A DNA stretch of 64,000 nt from assembly GCF_900188205.1 (NCBI RefSeq), contig NZ_FZOH01000001.1, positions 814,552 to 878,551 on the forward strand. The letters are read 5' to 3'. Made by a program: the position numbers and the translations under genes. Shown here piece by piece: positions 1 to 11,360 of this stretch. Origin of the DNA: Geodermatophilus saharensis (lineage in GTDB: Bacteria; Actinomycetota; Actinomycetes; Mycobacteriales; Geodermatophilaceae). A model generated the notes under the pieces. It had not been told where the DNA came from. It searched no databases and saw only the letters and a program-made list of their open reading frames with translations. Position 1 is the stretch's first letter. Every line of letters begins with the position of its first letter.

Positions 1-48
1 GCGCCGGGCGCGCCGGTGGGCGAGCAGGTCGGGGAGGACGTCGGTCAC
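1..48 (-). CDS. 5' fragment of a gene coupled to the NuoL-like gene (possibly dabA, DUF2309)
   Basis: Only the first 16 codons are inside the window, starting at a GTG on the minus strand (MTDVLPDLLAHRRARR). The GTG overlaps the TGA stop of the preceding NuoL-like gene by four bases, so the two are almost certainly translated together. In many bacteria a NuoL-like gene directly followed by another gene is the DabB-DabA pair, where DabA is the DUF2309 protein of an energy-coupled inorganic-carbon uptake system. That identity is inferred from context only; sixteen residues cannot confirm it. Confidence 0.45.
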   Translation of the reverse strand, partial: MTDVLPDLLAHRRARR

Positions 49-1649
49 GGGCGGGCTCCCAGGCTGGAGGGCACCGGCGGGGCCGGCACGAGGACGGGCG
101 GACGGCCGGGAGAGCGCCGTCGGGCGGCGGTGCGCACGGGCGAGGGCGAAGGGGAGCCGGCGGCGAGGGCGCGGGCGTGCAGCGGCACCTGCCACGACCG
201 CAGCCGGGCGGGGACCCGCCCGGACAGCACCGCGGTGAGCAGCACCGCGGCGGCGGCGGGCACCAGCAGGAGCAGGGCCGACGGCGCCGCCGCCGGCGCG
301 GCCGGCAGTGCGGGGGCGAGGAAGGCCGCGACCGACGTCGTCACGAGCAGGTGGGCCGGCACGAGGGCGAGCAGCGCGGCGGCGGCTGCGGCGACGCCCC
401 GCGGCGTGGGCACCCGCCGCAGCCAGCCGCGGGCCAGGGCCGCGCCGGTGGCCCAGGCCAGGACCGCGAGGACGACGCCGCTCGCACCGCTCGCGTGGCC
501 GGGGACCACGGCCACCGCCAACGCCGTGGCGCCCGCGGCGAGCGCGGCCGCGACCAGCGGCGTGCCCGCCGGCGCCGCGCGCACCGGCCGGGGGGCCGCC
601 GCGGCCCGCCCGGCGGCCTGCACGGCGGAGCCCGACGCGAGGAACAGCGTGGCCTTGAAGGCGCCGTGTGCCACCAGGTGGACCACCGCGGCCGCCCACC
701 AGCCCAGCGCGCAGGCGGCGACCATGAGCCCCATCTGGCCGGCCGTCGAGGCGGCCAGCGCGCCCTTGACGTCGGGGCGGGCCAGCATGGCCAGCGTCAT
801 GACCACCGCGGTGGTGGCCCCGGCCGCCAGGGCCAGGTGGGTGGCCCACCCGGAGGCGCCGACCACCGGGGCGGTGCGCACCATCAGGACGCCGCCGGCG
901 TTGACCACCCCGGCGTGCAGCAGCGCGGAGACCGGGGTGGGCGCCGCCACGGTGGCCGGCAGCCAGCGGCCGAGGGGGAGCTGGGCCGAGCGGGCCAGCG
1001 CGGCGACCACGAGGAGGCAGGCGACCGCGGCGCCGGCGCCGGTGCCCAGGCCCGCCGCGGCCGGGGCGAGGTCGGTCAGCCGGCGGTCCCCGCCGTCGAG
1101 GACGAGCACGCCCACCGCCGTCCACAGCGCGAGGTCGCCGACGGCCGTCGTCGCCGCGGTGCGCACGACCGCCGACCGCGTCCCCGCCACGCCGCGGGCG
1201 CAGCCCAGCAGCAGGCAGAGCGCCAGCCCCGCTCCGCTCCACGCCGCCGCGAGGGAGACGAGCGTGGCCGCCGTCGCCAGCGCGGCGCTGGCCGACAGCA
1301 GCAGGCCGGCCCCGAGCGCGTGCCGGGTTGCCGCGGGATCACCCTGCAGGTAGCGCCGCGCGAAGGCGGCGACCACCGTCCCGACGCCGGTCACCAGGAG
1401 CAGCAGGACGACGCCGAGCCGGTCGGCCTCGAGGACCGGGAGGGCGCTCCCGGGCAGGCCGACGGCCACCGGGCCCGCCGCGGCGACCGCGGCGGCGAGT
1501 CCGACCGCCGCCGCCAGCGCGACGCCCGCCCCGACGGCCAGCGCGCGGGACGCCGGGCCGGGGCGGCCTCCGGTGAGGATCTCGGCGAGCACCCCGGCGG
1601 CGGCCGCCCCCACCGGGGCGAGGACCGCGGTCAGCAGCAACCAATGCAC
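45..1649 (-). CDS. NuoL/DabB-like proton-conducting membrane subunit
   Basis: A 534-residue, almost wholly hydrophobic protein of the NuoL/MrpA proton-translocating family (PF00361). The family core is visible as AQLPLGRWLPATVAAPTPVS followed by ALLHAGVVNAGG, and AHGAFKATLF keeps the lysine of a late helix. Two charged positions of complex I NuoL differ: the TM5 motif WEGVGL reads WSGAGL, losing its glutamate, and the lysine before the SAQ motif reads arginine. It is shorter than NuoL (about 610), and no other nuo genes are near. The GTG start is chosen from family alignment. It overlaps the next gene by four bases. DabB of a carbon-uptake complex is the best guess; an orphan antiporter subunit is the alternative. 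Confidence 0.7.
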   Translation of the reverse strand: MHWLLLTAVLAPVGAAAAGVLAEILTGGRPGPASRALAVGAGVALAAAVGLAAAVAAAGPVAVGLPGSALPVLEADRLGVVLLLLVTGVGTVVAAFARRYLQGDPAATRHALGAGLLLSASAALATAATLVSLAAAWSGAGLALCLLLGCARGVAGTRSAVVRTAATTAVGDLALWTAVGVLVLDGGDRRLTDLAPAAAGLGTGAGAAVACLLVVAALARSAQLPLGRWLPATVAAPTPVSALLHAGVVNAGGVLMVRTAPVVGASGWATHLALAAGATTAVVMTLAMLARPDVKGALAASTAGQMGLMVAACALGWWAAAVVHLVAHGAFKATLFLASGSAVQAAGRAAAAPRPVRAAPAGTPLVAAALAAGATALAVAVVPGHASGASGVVLAVLAWATGAALARGWLRRVPTPRGVAAAAAALLALVPAHLLVTTSVAAFLAPALPAAPAAAPSALLLLVPAAAAVLLTAVLSGRVPARLRSWQVPLHARALAAGSPSPSPVRTAARRRSPGRPPVLVPAPPVPSSLGARP

Positions 1650-1657
1650 GAAGCAAA

Positions 1658-1668
1658 ATTAGCGTAAT
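1658..1668. promoter_or_regulatory. AT-rich inverted repeat upstream of the NuoL-like gene
   Basis: ATTA-GCG-TAAT is a perfect inverted repeat inside an AT-rich patch (about 1651-1680) that stands out from the surrounding sequence. It lies 9 nt upstream of the GTG of the minus-strand NuoL-like gene, between that gene and ffh. It could be a regulator site (the T-N-A symmetry resembles LysR-type boxes) or part of a promoter. No regulator gene is adjacent, so the assignment is tentative. Confidence 0.3.
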
Positions 1669-1856
1669 GAAGTTCATGTGTCGAGTCGACGGCGCCGACC
1701 GCGACCGGCCCGCGCCCGCGGAGCGGCTGGGGCGCGGCCGCCGTGTCGATACCCTGGTGGCAGGAGGCGCGTGGGCCCGGTCGGACCGGGACCTCGCCGT
1801 GTCGCCGGTCGGGTGGACCGGGCGGGCCGCGCCGCGAGCTCTGACGAGGACGTGCT

Positions 1857-3415
<1,559 letters not shown>

Positions 3416-3419
<4 letters not shown>

Positions 3420-4522
3420 GCGCCCCGGCGCTGCACCTGTCCGGCCCTGCCCTGCACCTGAGCGGCGTCGTCCTCCCCGAGGGCGAGCACCGCGACCTGT
3501 GGGTCCGCGACGGCCGGATCACCACCGAGCCGGTGCCCGGCGCGGAGACGGTCGCCCGCGGCGGGTGGCTGCTGCCGGGCCTGGTCGACGCGCACTGCCA
3601 CGTCGGGATCGGCCGCGGCGGGGTGCTCGTCGAGGACCTCGCCGGCCTGCGCGAGCAGGCGCTGGCCGAGCGCGCCGCCGGCGTGCTGGCGCTGCGCGAC
3701 TGCGGCTCCCCGGTCGACACCCGGGCCCTCGACGACGAGCCCGACCTGCCGACGATCGTGCGCGCAGGCCGGCACGTGGCCGCCACCCGCCGCTACATCC
3801 CGGGGCTGGCCGTCGAGGTCGAGCCCGCCGACCTCGTCGCCGCGGTGCGGGTGCAGGCCCGGCGCGGCGACGGGTGGGTCAAGCTCGTCGGCGACTGGAT
3901 CGACCGCGCCGTGGGCGACCTGGCGCCGGAGTGGCCCGACGACGTGGTGGCCGAGGCGATCGCCGCGGCCCACGAGGAGGGCGCGCGGGTCACCGCGCAC
4001 ACCTTCGGCACCGACGCGCTGCCCGGCCTGGTCCGCGCCGGCATCGACTGCATCGAGCACGGCACCGGGCTGACCGAGGACCTCGTCGCCGAGATGGCCG
4101 CCCGCGGCACCGCCGTCGTCCCGACCCTGGTCAACGTGGAGAACTTCCCGGGGTTCGCGGCGGCGGGGGAGAAGCGCTTCCCGGCCTACGCCAGCACGAT
4201 GCGGCGGCTGTACGCGGGCTCGGGCGCCGTCGTGCGGGCCGCGTACGAGGCCGGGGTGCCGGTGTTCGCCGGCACCGACGCCGGCGGCGGCATCGAACAC
4301 GGCCGCATCGCCGACGAGGTCCGCGCGCTGTGCGAGGCGGGGCTGCCGGCCGAGGCGGCGGTGGCCGCGGCGTCGTGGTCGGCGCGCCGCTGGCTCGGGC
4401 TGCCGGGCATCGAGGAGGGTGCGCCGGCCGACGTCGTCGTCTACGACGCCGACCCGCGCGCCGACCTCGACACCCTCACCCGGCCGCGGCTGACCCTGCT
4501 GCGCGGCCGCGTGGTGGCCTGA
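3416..4522 (+). CDS. Amidohydrolase family protein (imidazolonepropionase-like)
   Basis: Metal-dependent hydrolase of the amidohydrolase superfamily, 368 residues. The metal-binding pattern is complete in outline: DAHCH gives H60 and H62, H195 lies in AHTFGT, H215 in CIEHGT, and the catalytic Asp288 in FAGTDAGGG. The N-terminal (DLWVRDGRI) and C-terminal (PADVVVYDADP) parts form the usual beta-sandwich around the barrel. The substrate is unknown. It starts with a GTG overlapping the ffh stop (GTGA), and this gene follows ffh in many actinobacteria, so it belongs to the ffh transcript. It converges on the esterase gene. Confidence 0.88.
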
Positions 4523-4537
4523 CGCCCGGGGCGGCCC

Positions 4538-5473
4538 TCAGACGGCGGGGGTGGACCCGAAGCTCTCGGCGAGCCGCCGGCCGATGAGCCGGCGGGCCGC
4601 GTCGGCGTCGTCCACGATGCTGCCCAGCAGGACGAACGGGTGCACCTGGCCCCGGAAGGACTCGTAGTGCGTCGGCACGCCGGCATCGGCGAGGGCCTGG
4701 GCGTAGGCCGCGCCCTCGTCGCACAGCGGGTCGCACTCGGCCGTCACGACCGTGGCCGGTGCCAGACCGGACAGGTCGGGCGCGAGCGCCGGTGACAGCC
4801 GCACGTCGGTCCGGTCGGCGTCGCCCGCGTAGGCCTGCAGGAAGTAGTCGATGTCCCGGTGGGTGAGGAAGTGCCCCTCGCCGTACGTGCGGTAGCTGGC
4901 GGTCCGGCCCGTGCGGGCGTCGGTCAGCGGGTAGACGAGCACCTGGTGGGCCAGTCCCGGCCGGGCGTCCCGCAGGGCCTGCGCGACGCCGGCGGCCAGG
5001 TTCCCGCCGGCGCTGTCCCCGGCGACGGCGACCCGCGCCGGGTCGGTCCCCAGCCCGGCGGAGTCGTCGAGCAGTGCCCGGGTCACCGCCAGGCAGTCGT
5101 CGTAGGCGGCGGGGAACGGGGCCTCGGGGGCGCGGCGGTAGTCGACCGACACGACGACCGCGCCGGCGTACCGGGCGATGTCCCGGCAGGTCGTGTCGTG
5201 GGTGTCCAGGTCGCAGAGCACCCAGCCGCCGCCGTGGAAGTAGGCCACGGCGGGCAGCCCGTCGTCGGTGCCGGGGCGGTAGACCCGGACCGGGACGGGA
5301 CCCGCGGGCCCGGGCAGCGTCGTGTCCCGCACGTCCGCGAGCGGGGCGGGGACGCCGGTCAGGGGGACGACGGCGGCGAGCTGCGCGCGGTTCTCCTCGA
5401 CGGTGCAGGTGTCGAGCGGGGGTGCGTCGGCGACCATGTCGAGGAACGCCTGGGCCTGGGGGTGTGTCGGCAC
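4538..5473 (-). CDS. Alpha/beta hydrolase, family IV (HSL-type) esterase
   Basis: A 311-residue carboxylesterase of the hormone-sensitive-lipase family. HGGGW (80-84) supplies the oxyanion hole, GDSAGG (152-157) carries the nucleophile Ser154, Asp248 is in CDPL, and His278 is in QVHPF. A cap segment occupies the first ~45 residues. The GTG start giving [13 protein letters not shown] is chosen because it matches the family N-terminus; the open frame runs much further upstream without similarity. It probably hydrolyses short acyl esters in the cytoplasm. It is transcribed alone and ends 15 bp from the convergent amidohydrolase. Confidence 0.88.
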   Translation of the reverse strand: MPTHPQAQAFLDMVADAPPLDTCTVEENRAQLAAVVPLTGVPAPLADVRDTTLPGPAGPVPVRVYRPGTDDGLPAVAYFHGGGWVLCDLDTHDTTCRDIARYAGAVVVSVDYRRAPEAPFPAAYDDCLAVTRALLDDSAGLGTDPARVAVAGDSAGGNLAAGVAQALRDARPGLAHQVLVYPLTDARTGRTASYRTYGEGHFLTHRDIDYFLQAYAGDADRTDVRLSPALAPDLSGLAPATVVTAECDPLCDEGAAYAQALADAGVPTHYESFRGQVHPFVLLGSIVDDADAARRLIGRRLAESFGSTPAV

Positions 5474-5559
5474 GGGACGGCACGCTAGGGGCGGCCCGGA
5501 CCGGGGTGTCACCCCCGGGCGGGGGGACACCCCGGGGGTGGCAGCCGGGGACCGCCGCC

Positions 5560-6153
5560 TCAGACGCTGACGCCGGCCGCGGCGCAGGCCGTGCCGAAGT
5601 CGGTGGCCGGCTGGGTGAGGCCCTCGAAGGCGACGAAGACGTCGGTGCCCGACTCGATGTCGTCGATCGCCGCGTCGGTGGCGGCCGAGACGTCCTCGGC
5701 GGCGGCCAGCACCGGCGCGCTGGCGTCCTGGTGGTCGGCCGGCGCGTCGCGCAGCGCCTCCAGCAGCGGGACGACGCCCGCGGGGTCGACGTAGCCGGTC
5801 TCGTCGACCGAGATCAGCGCCAGGCCGGCGTAGCCGAACCACCCGGCCACCGCCTGGCACAGGCCGGCGTCCCCGGGGACACCGGCGCCGGGCACGGGCA
5901 GGTCCTCCCCGCCGGTGTCGGCGGGCACCGACTCCGCGGTCGGCTCGGCCGGCGTCGGCGCGGTGGGCTCGTCGGTGGGCTCGGTGGGCTCGGCGGGCGT
6001 CGGGTCGGTGGTCGTCCCGCCGGCCTCCGGGGTGGCGTCCTGGGCGGCGGAGACCAGCGTGGCCTCGCCGGTCACGGACGTCGTGCAGGCGGTGAGGGAG
6101 GCACCGGCGGCGAGGGCGAGCGCCAGGCCGGCGAGACGGGGGCGGGTGCGCAT
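5560..6153 (-). CDS. Putative secreted lipoprotein of unknown function
   Basis: A 197-residue lipoprotein. The first 23 residues are a signal peptide (MRTRPR, a hydrophobic stretch, then the lipobox LTAC with Cys23). A Thr/Pro/Glu-rich linker follows (about 40-75), then a mostly alpha-helical domain of about 110 residues with two cysteines. I do not recognise the domain; it resembles small actinobacterial lipoproteins without known function. It is divergent from proS, with about 150 bp between them. The protein would sit on the outer face of the cytoplasmic membrane. Confidence 0.75.
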   Translation of the reverse strand: MRTRPRLAGLALALAAGASLTACTTSVTGEATLVSAAQDATPEAGGTTTDPTPAEPTEPTDEPTAPTPAEPTAESVPADTGGEDLPVPGAGVPGDAGLCQAVAGWFGYAGLALISVDETGYVDPAGVVPLLEALRDAPADHQDASAPVLAAAEDVSAATDAAIDDIESGTDVFVAFEGLTQPATDFGTACAAAGVSV

Positions 6154-6303
6154 CAGGGGACTCCGGGAGGTCGGTGGCCACCGGTCGGTGGCTCGCTGCC
6201 GACGACGGTCGCGCGGGCTCCTTGCGGCGCGATTGCGAGTGACTGGCCCCGACGTGCACCGGTGTGCGGAGAACCGGGTCGCGTGGCCTGGGAGACTGAC
6301 CGC

Positions 6304-8052
6304 GTGCTGTTGCGGATGTCCACGCTGTTCCTGCGCACCCTGCGCGACGACCCGGCCGACGCCGAGGTCCCGAGCCACCGCCTGCTGGTGCGGGCCGGCT
6401 ACATCCGGCGGGCCGCGCCCGGCGGCTTCACGTGGCTGCCGCTGGGCTACCGGGTGTTCCGCAACGTCGAGCGCGTCGTCCGCGAGGAGATGGACGCGAT
6501 GGGCGCCCAGGAGGTGCACTTCCCGGCCCTGCTGCCGCGGGAGCCCTACGAGGCCACCGGTCGCTGGACCGAGTACGGCCCCAACCTCTTCCGGCTCCAG
6601 GACCGCCGGGGCGCGGACTTCCTCCTCGGCCCCACCCACGAGGAGATGTTCACGCTCCTGGTGAAGGACCTGTACTCGTCCTACAAGGACCTGCCGCTGT
6701 CGATCTACCAGATCCAGGACAAGTACCGGGACGAGGCCCGGCCCCGGGCCGGGCTGTTCCGCGGCCGCGAGTTCACGATGAAGGACAGCTACTCCTTCGA
6801 CGTCGACGACGCCGGCCTCGACGCCTCCTACGCCGCGCACCGCGCCGCCTACATCCGGATCTTCGACCGGCTGGGCCTGGACTACGTCATCGTCTCGGCG
6901 ATGTCGGGGGCCATGGGCGGGTCGAAGAGCGAGGAGTTCCTGCACCCCACCGAGATCGGCGAGGACACCTTCGTCCGCTCGCCCGGCGGGTACGCCGCCA
7001 ACGTCGAGGCCGTGGGCACCGTCGTCCCCGAGCCCGTGCCGCTCGACGGCCTGCCCGAGGCGCACGTCGAGGACACCCCCGACACCCCGACCATCGACAC
7101 GCTGGTCGCCGTCGCCCGGCAGCTGTTCCCCGACGCCGGGTACACCGCCGCGGACACGCTGAAGAACGTCGTCGTCACGCTGGTGCACCCCGACGGCACC
7201 CGCGAGCCGCTGGTCGTGGGCATCCCCGGCGACCGCGAGCTCGACGTCAAGCGGCTGGAGGCCCAGGTCGCCCCGGCCGAGGTGGAGCCGTTCACCGACT
7301 TCGCGGCGCACCCCGCGCTGGTCAAGGGCTACATCGGACCGCAGGTGCTCGGCAAGGACAGCGAGTCGGGCATCCGCTTCCTCGTCGACCCCCGCGTGGT
7401 CCCCGGCACCCGCTGGGTCACCGGCGCCAACGAGCCGGGGAAGCACGTCTTCGACCTCGTGGCCGGCCGCGACTTCTCCTGGGACGGCACCGTCGAGGCC
7501 GCCGAGGTGCTGCCCGGTGACCCCGCCCCCGACGGCTCGGGCCCGCTGGAGCTGGCCCGCGGCGTCGAGATCGGGCACATCTTCCAGCTGGGCCGCAAGT
7601 ACGCCGAGGCGCTGGACCTGCAGGTGCTCGACGAGAACGGCAAGCTCGTCACGGTCACGATGGGCTCCTACGGCATCGGCGTCTCCCGCGCCGTGGCCGC
7701 CATCGCCGAGTCCACCCACGACGAGCTCGGCCTGGTCTGGCCGCGCGAGATCGCCCCGGCCGACGTGCACGTGGTGGCCACCGGCAAGGACGCGGCGGTC
7801 TTCGAGGCCGCCGAGGCCCTGTCGCAGGAGCTGGTCGGGGCCGGCCTGACCGTCCTCTACGACGACCGGCCCAAGGTGTCGCCCGGCGTGAAGTTCAAGG
7901 ACGCCGAGCTGCTCGGCATGCCGACGATCGTCACCGTCGGGCGCGGACTGGCGCAGGGCGTCGTCGAGGTGCGCGACCGGGCCACCGGTGAGCGGTCGGA
8001 GGTCGCGGTGGCCGACGCCGCGGCCGCGGTGCTGACCCGCGCGCGGGGCTGA
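6304..8052 (+). CDS. proS: Prolyl-tRNA synthetase, bacterial type
   Basis: Charges tRNA-Pro with proline. The 582-residue protein has the class II core: THEE (111-114), then motif 2 from [12 protein letters not shown] through [10 protein letters not shown] (about 141-166). A YbaK-like editing insert lies in the middle (about 225-390), followed by motif 3 ([13 protein letters not shown]) and the anticodon-binding domain. The GTG start with GGGAG 9 nt upstream gives [21 protein letters not shown], matching mycobacterial ProS; an ATG twelve bases downstream is less likely. In Mycobacterium the gene lies near rimP; here it sits between ffh and rpsP. It converges on the AraC gene over a shared palindrome. 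Confidence 0.97.
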   Translation: MLLRMSTLFLRTLRDDPADAEVPSHRLLVRAGYIRRAAPGGFTWLPLGYRVFRNVERVVREEMDAMGAQEVHFPALLPREPYEATGRWTEYGPNLFRLQDRRGADFLLGPTHEEMFTLLVKDLYSSYKDLPLSIYQIQDKYRDEARPRAGLFRGREFTMKDSYSFDVDDAGLDASYAAHRAAYIRIFDRLGLDYVIVSAMSGAMGGSKSEEFLHPTEIGEDTFVRSPGGYAANVEAVGTVVPEPVPLDGLPEAHVEDTPDTPTIDTLVAVARQLFPDAGYTAADTLKNVVVTLVHPDGTREPLVVGIPGDRELDVKRLEAQVAPAEVEPFTDFAAHPALVKGYIGPQVLGKDSESGIRFLVDPRVVPGTRWVTGANEPGKHVFDLVAGRDFSWDGTVEAAEVLPGDPAPDGSGPLELARGVEIGHIFQLGRKYAEALDLQVLDENGKLVTVTMGSYGIGVSRAVAAIAESTHDELGLVWPREIAPADVHVVATGKDAAVFEAAEALSQELVGAGLTVLYDDRPKVSPGVKFKDAELLGMPTIVTVGRGLAQGVVEVRDRATGERSEVAVADAAAAVLTRARG

Positions 8053-8069
8053 GCCGGGAGCGGGGCTGA

Positions 8070-8090
8070 GCCGGGGGCTCAGCCCCCGGC
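8070..8090. terminator. Shared bidirectional terminator between proS and the AraC gene
   Basis: Two perfect 10-bp arms, GCCGGGGGCT and AGCCCCCGGC, are separated by one base. The stop codon of the minus-strand AraC gene (8079-8081) lies in its centre, and proS ends 17 bp before it. A GC-rich hairpin without a T tract between convergent genes is the usual actinobacterial terminator. Just upstream the phrase ggggctgagccggg occurs twice (about 8045-8076). Confidence 0.6.
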
Positions 8091-9017
8091 GGCCAGCGCC
8101 CGGTAGCGCGAGGGCGTGAGGCCGTAGGCCGCGCGGAAGGCCCGGCCGAACACCGACGGGTCGGGGAAGCCGCAGCGGCGCGCCACGGCCGACACCGGCA
8201 GGGCGCGCGCGTCGGCCCGGCCGAGCTCCTCGCGCGCCCGCTCCAGACGCCGGCGCCGCACGTGGCCGGCCACCGTCTCCTGACGGCCGGCGAAGAGCCG
8301 GTGCAGCTGGCGGACGGAGACGAAGTGCGCCGCCGCGATCTCCCGCGGGCCGAGCCCGGGGTCGGCGAGGTGCTCCTCCACGTAGGCCCGGACGGCGCAG
8401 ACCAGGGCGTCCTCGCCCCGCGGCGTCCCGGCCGGCCGCGGCGGCGCGGCGCCGGCCGCGGTGGTGACCAGGTCGAGCAGCTCGGCGGCGAGCCGGTCGC
8501 CGGGGTCGGCGGCGGTGACGTCGGGGCTGTGCACCAGGTCGGTCATCATCCGGCCCAGCACCCCGGTGAGGCCGGCCGAGCCGTCCAGGCGCCGCGCGGT
8601 CAGCGCGCCGGCGGACGCCTCGGGGCGGCACCAGGTGACCACCAGCAGGGACCAGGCCGGCGCCGTCCCGGCCGACAGCTCCCAGGTGAACGGGCGGTCG
8701 GTCTCGTAGAGGGCGTAGTCCCCGGGCTGCAGCCAGCACTCCCGGCCGTCCTGCTGCACGCGGGCGGCGCCCCGCTCGAGCAGCCCGACCTGCACGTAGC
8801 GCCGCCCGTCGGCGCGGGCCAGGCCCGCCGTGCGCACCGCCCGCTGGTCCACCGACCCCACCCGGGACAGCTGCAGCGACCCCAGCGCCCGGCTGGAGAC
8901 CTCACCGGCGACCGGCCGGTCGGTGGCCGGGGCGACGTCGAGGTCGACGAAGTGCTCGCCCAGCAGGTCCCGCCACGGCCGGACGCCGCTGCACCGCGTG
9001 GTCGTCGACGTCGGCAC
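8079..9017 (-). CDS. AraC-family transcriptional regulator
   Basis: A 312-residue regulator. The N-terminal ~190 residues resemble the AraC-binding-like (FeaR-type) sensor domain, including the LQPGDYALYETDRPF segment. The C-terminal ~100 residues are the double helix-turn-helix of AraC/XylS: IAAAHFVSVRQLHRLF, then VARRCGFPDPSVFGRAFRAA and GLTPSRYR. The GTG giving MPTSTTTRCSGVRPW is preferred over an upstream start with arginine-rich, dissimilar sequence. It is divergent from the molybdopterin oxidoreductase across a 203-bp gap, so it may control that gene; this is inferred from layout only. The inducer is unknown. Confidence 0.85.
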   Translation of the reverse strand: MPTSTTTRCSGVRPWRDLLGEHFVDLDVAPATDRPVAGEVSSRALGSLQLSRVGSVDQRAVRTAGLARADGRRYVQVGLLERGAARVQQDGRECWLQPGDYALYETDRPFTWELSAGTAPAWSLLVVTWCRPEASAGALTARRLDGSAGLTGVLGRMMTDLVHSPDVTAADPGDRLAAELLDLVTTAAGAAPPRPAGTPRGEDALVCAVRAYVEEHLADPGLGPREIAAAHFVSVRQLHRLFAGRQETVAGHVRRRRLERAREELGRADARALPVSAVARRCGFPDPSVFGRAFRAAYGLTPSRYRALAAGG

Positions 9018-9220
9018 GGGACCTCGCTCGGGGTCGGCCGCGCGGGCCCGCGCGCGGCGCCGTCCTGGGCAGGACGGGCCGAGGGTGCCACGCGACACCG
9101 GCCCCGCGGAAGGCGCTGGGGGTCGAGGGCGCGGCACGCACCGTCGAGCCGGCCGGCCCGGCGGCGCGCGACGATCCCCGCACCGCGCCGGGGCGCCGTC
9201 CCCGGGGGAGGAGGACGACC

Positions 9221-11359
9221 ATGGCGGTGACCGACCTGCCGGTGCCGGGGACGGGGACGGGGACGGGGACGGTGCACGGCGCCTGCCCGCTGGACTGCCC
9301 GGACACCTGCGCGATGGAGGTGACGGTCGAGGACGGCCGCGCCGTGCGGGTCCGCGGTGCCCGGTCGCACCCCTACACCCGCGGCGTGCTGTGCGTGAAG
9401 ATGAACGACTACGAGCGCACGGTCTACAGCGAGGACCGGGTGCTGCACCCGCTGCGGCGGACGGGCCCGAAGGGCAGCGGGCGGTTCGAGCGGATCTCGT
9501 GGGACGAGGCGCTCGACGAGATCGCCGGGCGCTTCACCGAGATCGTCGAGACGTCCGGGGCCGAGGCGATCATGCCGGTCAGCTACCTGGGCACCCAGGG
9601 GATCCTCAACGGCCTCAACGTCGGCGACCCGTTCTTCAACCGGCTCGGCGCGACCGTCAGCGAGCGCACCTACTGCGACTCCGGCTCCTGCACCGCCTAC
9701 GCCATGACGGTGGGCGCCACCGCCGGCGTCGACCCGGAGTCCTTCGTGCACGCCCGCTGCATCGTCATCTGGGCCAACAACATGCTCAGCACCAACCTGC
9801 ACCTGTGGCCGTTCGTGGCCGAGGCGCAGCGGCGCGGGGCCAAGGTCGTCGTCATCGACCCGGTGCGGCACCGGACGGCGCAGCACGCCGACTGGTACAT
9901 CCCGATCCGCCCCGGCACCGACGGCGCCCTGGCGCTGGCCATGATAAATGTGATCATCGCAGAGGGGCTGACCGACGAGGACTACGTCGCGCGGTACACC
10001 GTCGGCTTCGACGAGCTCGCCGAGCGCGTGGCGACCTACACCCCCGAGTGGGCCAGCGGCGAGACCGGCATCCCCGCCGAGGACATCCGGACGCTGGCGC
10101 GCGAGTACGCCGCGGCCGATCCCTCGGTCATCCGGATCGGGGTCGCCATCGAGCGGCACGCCGGCGGCGGGCAGACCGTGCGCGCCATCTCCTGCCTGCC
10201 CGCGCTCACCGGGGCCTGGCGCCGCCCCGGCGGCGGTCTGCTGCAGCTGCCGCTGTGGGCCTTCCCGGTCAACTGGCCGGCGTTCCTCGGCGCGGAGTTC
10301 ATCCGGCCGGGGACGCGGGTGGTCAACCAGTGGCTGCTGGGCCGGGCGCTGACCGGCGAGCTGGGGCTGGACCCGCCGATCCGGGCGCTGGTGGTCTACA
10401 ACAGCAACCCGCTGGTCGTGTGCCCCGAGCAGGACCGCATGGTCGCCGGGCTCTCCCGCGAGGACCTGTTCACCGTCGTCAGCGAGCACTTCCTCACCGA
10501 CACCGCCGACTACGCCGACATCGTGCTGCCCGCCACGACCCAGCTCGAGCAGCGGGACCTCATGTTCTCCTGGGGCCACCTCTACGTGACGCTGAACGAG
10601 CCGGCCGTGGCGCCGCTGGGCGAGGCGGTGTCCAACACCGAGCTGTTCCGCCGGCTGGCCGCGCGCATGGGGTTCACCGAGCCGGTGTTCCGCCGCACCG
10701 ACGAGGAGATGATCGCCGAGGCGTTCGACTGGTCCTCGCCGGTCCTGGAGGGGATCACGCCCGAGACGCTGGCCCGGGACGGCTGGGCGCGGCTGCGGCT
10801 CCCCGGCCCGGACGAGTACGCCCCGCACGCCGAGGGCGGGTTCCCCACGCCGTCGGGCAAGGTGGAGTTCCTCTCCTCGGCCGCCGCCGGCGGCAACTTC
10901 GTGCTGCCGCTGTTCCGCCAGGGCTCGAACGACCACCAGTCCGGCGAACCGGTGGACCCGCTGCCGCACTACGTCCCGCCGCGCGAGCGGCCCGACGGCC
11001 GCTACCCGCTCACGCTGCTGTCGCCCAAGTCGCACGCCTACCTCAACTCCAGCTTCGCCGACCGCCCGGGCCAGCAGCGGGTGCAGGGCGTCCCCGCCGT
11101 GCACGTGCACCCGGAGGACGCCGCGGCCCGCGGCCTGACCGACGGCGCCGAGGCCACCGTCGTCAACGACCGGGGCCGGTTCACCGCGCGGGTGCACGTC
11201 ACCACCGACGTCGCCCCCGGCGTGGTGGTCTCCCCGATGGGGGCCTGGCGCAAGCACTCGCGCGGGGCGACGGTGAACGCGCTGAGCCCCTCGGTGTTCG
11301 CCGACCTCGGCCGCGCCCCGACCTTCTCGGACAACCTCGTGGAGATCGAGCCGGCCTGA
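9221..11359 (+). CDS. Molybdopterin-dependent oxidoreductase (DMSO reductase superfamily)
   Basis: A 712-residue cytoplasmic enzyme expected to carry bis-MGD molybdenum and one [4Fe-4S] cluster. The cluster ligands are C22, C26, C30 (ACPLDCPDTC) and C58 (GVLCVK). The Mo-site region reads ERTYCDSGSC, suggesting cysteine ligation rather than serine or selenocysteine. The C-terminal molydop-binding domain contains LLSPKSHAYLNSSFAD. There is no Tat signal and no partner subunit nearby, so donor and substrate are unknown; FdhA-like or thiosulfate-reductase-like names would be over-specific. GGAGGAGG precedes the ATG. A GGGGAC hexamer repeated four times encodes the GTGTGT stretch near the N-terminus, and an AT-rich ATA-AAT codon pair near 9945 is unusual here. 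Confidence 0.87.
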   Translation: MAVTDLPVPGTGTGTGTVHGACPLDCPDTCAMEVTVEDGRAVRVRGARSHPYTRGVLCVKMNDYERTVYSEDRVLHPLRRTGPKGSGRFERISWDEALDEIAGRFTEIVETSGAEAIMPVSYLGTQGILNGLNVGDPFFNRLGATVSERTYCDSGSCTAYAMTVGATAGVDPESFVHARCIVIWANNMLSTNLHLWPFVAEAQRRGAKVVVIDPVRHRTAQHADWYIPIRPGTDGALALAMINVIIAEGLTDEDYVARYTVGFDELAERVATYTPEWASGETGIPAEDIRTLAREYAAADPSVIRIGVAIERHAGGGQTVRAISCLPALTGAWRRPGGGLLQLPLWAFPVNWPAFLGAEFIRPGTRVVNQWLLGRALTGELGLDPPIRALVVYNSNPLVVCPEQDRMVAGLSREDLFTVVSEHFLTDTADYADIVLPATTQLEQRDLMFSWGHLYVTLNEPAVAPLGEAVSNTELFRRLAARMGFTEPVFRRTDEEMIAEAFDWSSPVLEGITPETLARDGWARLRLPGPDEYAPHAEGGFPTPSGKVEFLSSAAAGGNFVLPLFRQGSNDHQSGEPVDPLPHYVPPRERPDGRYPLTLLSPKSHAYLNSSFADRPGQQRVQGVPAVHVHPEDAAARGLTDGAEATVVNDRGRFTARVHVTTDVAPGVVVSPMGAWRKHSRGATVNALSPSVFADLGRAPTFSDNLVEIEPA

Positions 11360-11360
11360 C

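Noticed and set aside
9247..9270. GGGGAC hexamer repeated four times at the start of the oxidoreductase gene
   Set aside because: It encodes a short Gly-Thr stretch in frame. Six-base units cannot switch the frame, so phase variation is unlikely.
4538..11359. Genomic island between ffh and rpsP
   Set aside because: No integrase, tRNA target, flanking repeat or clear shift in base composition was found. It is reported only as a variable block.
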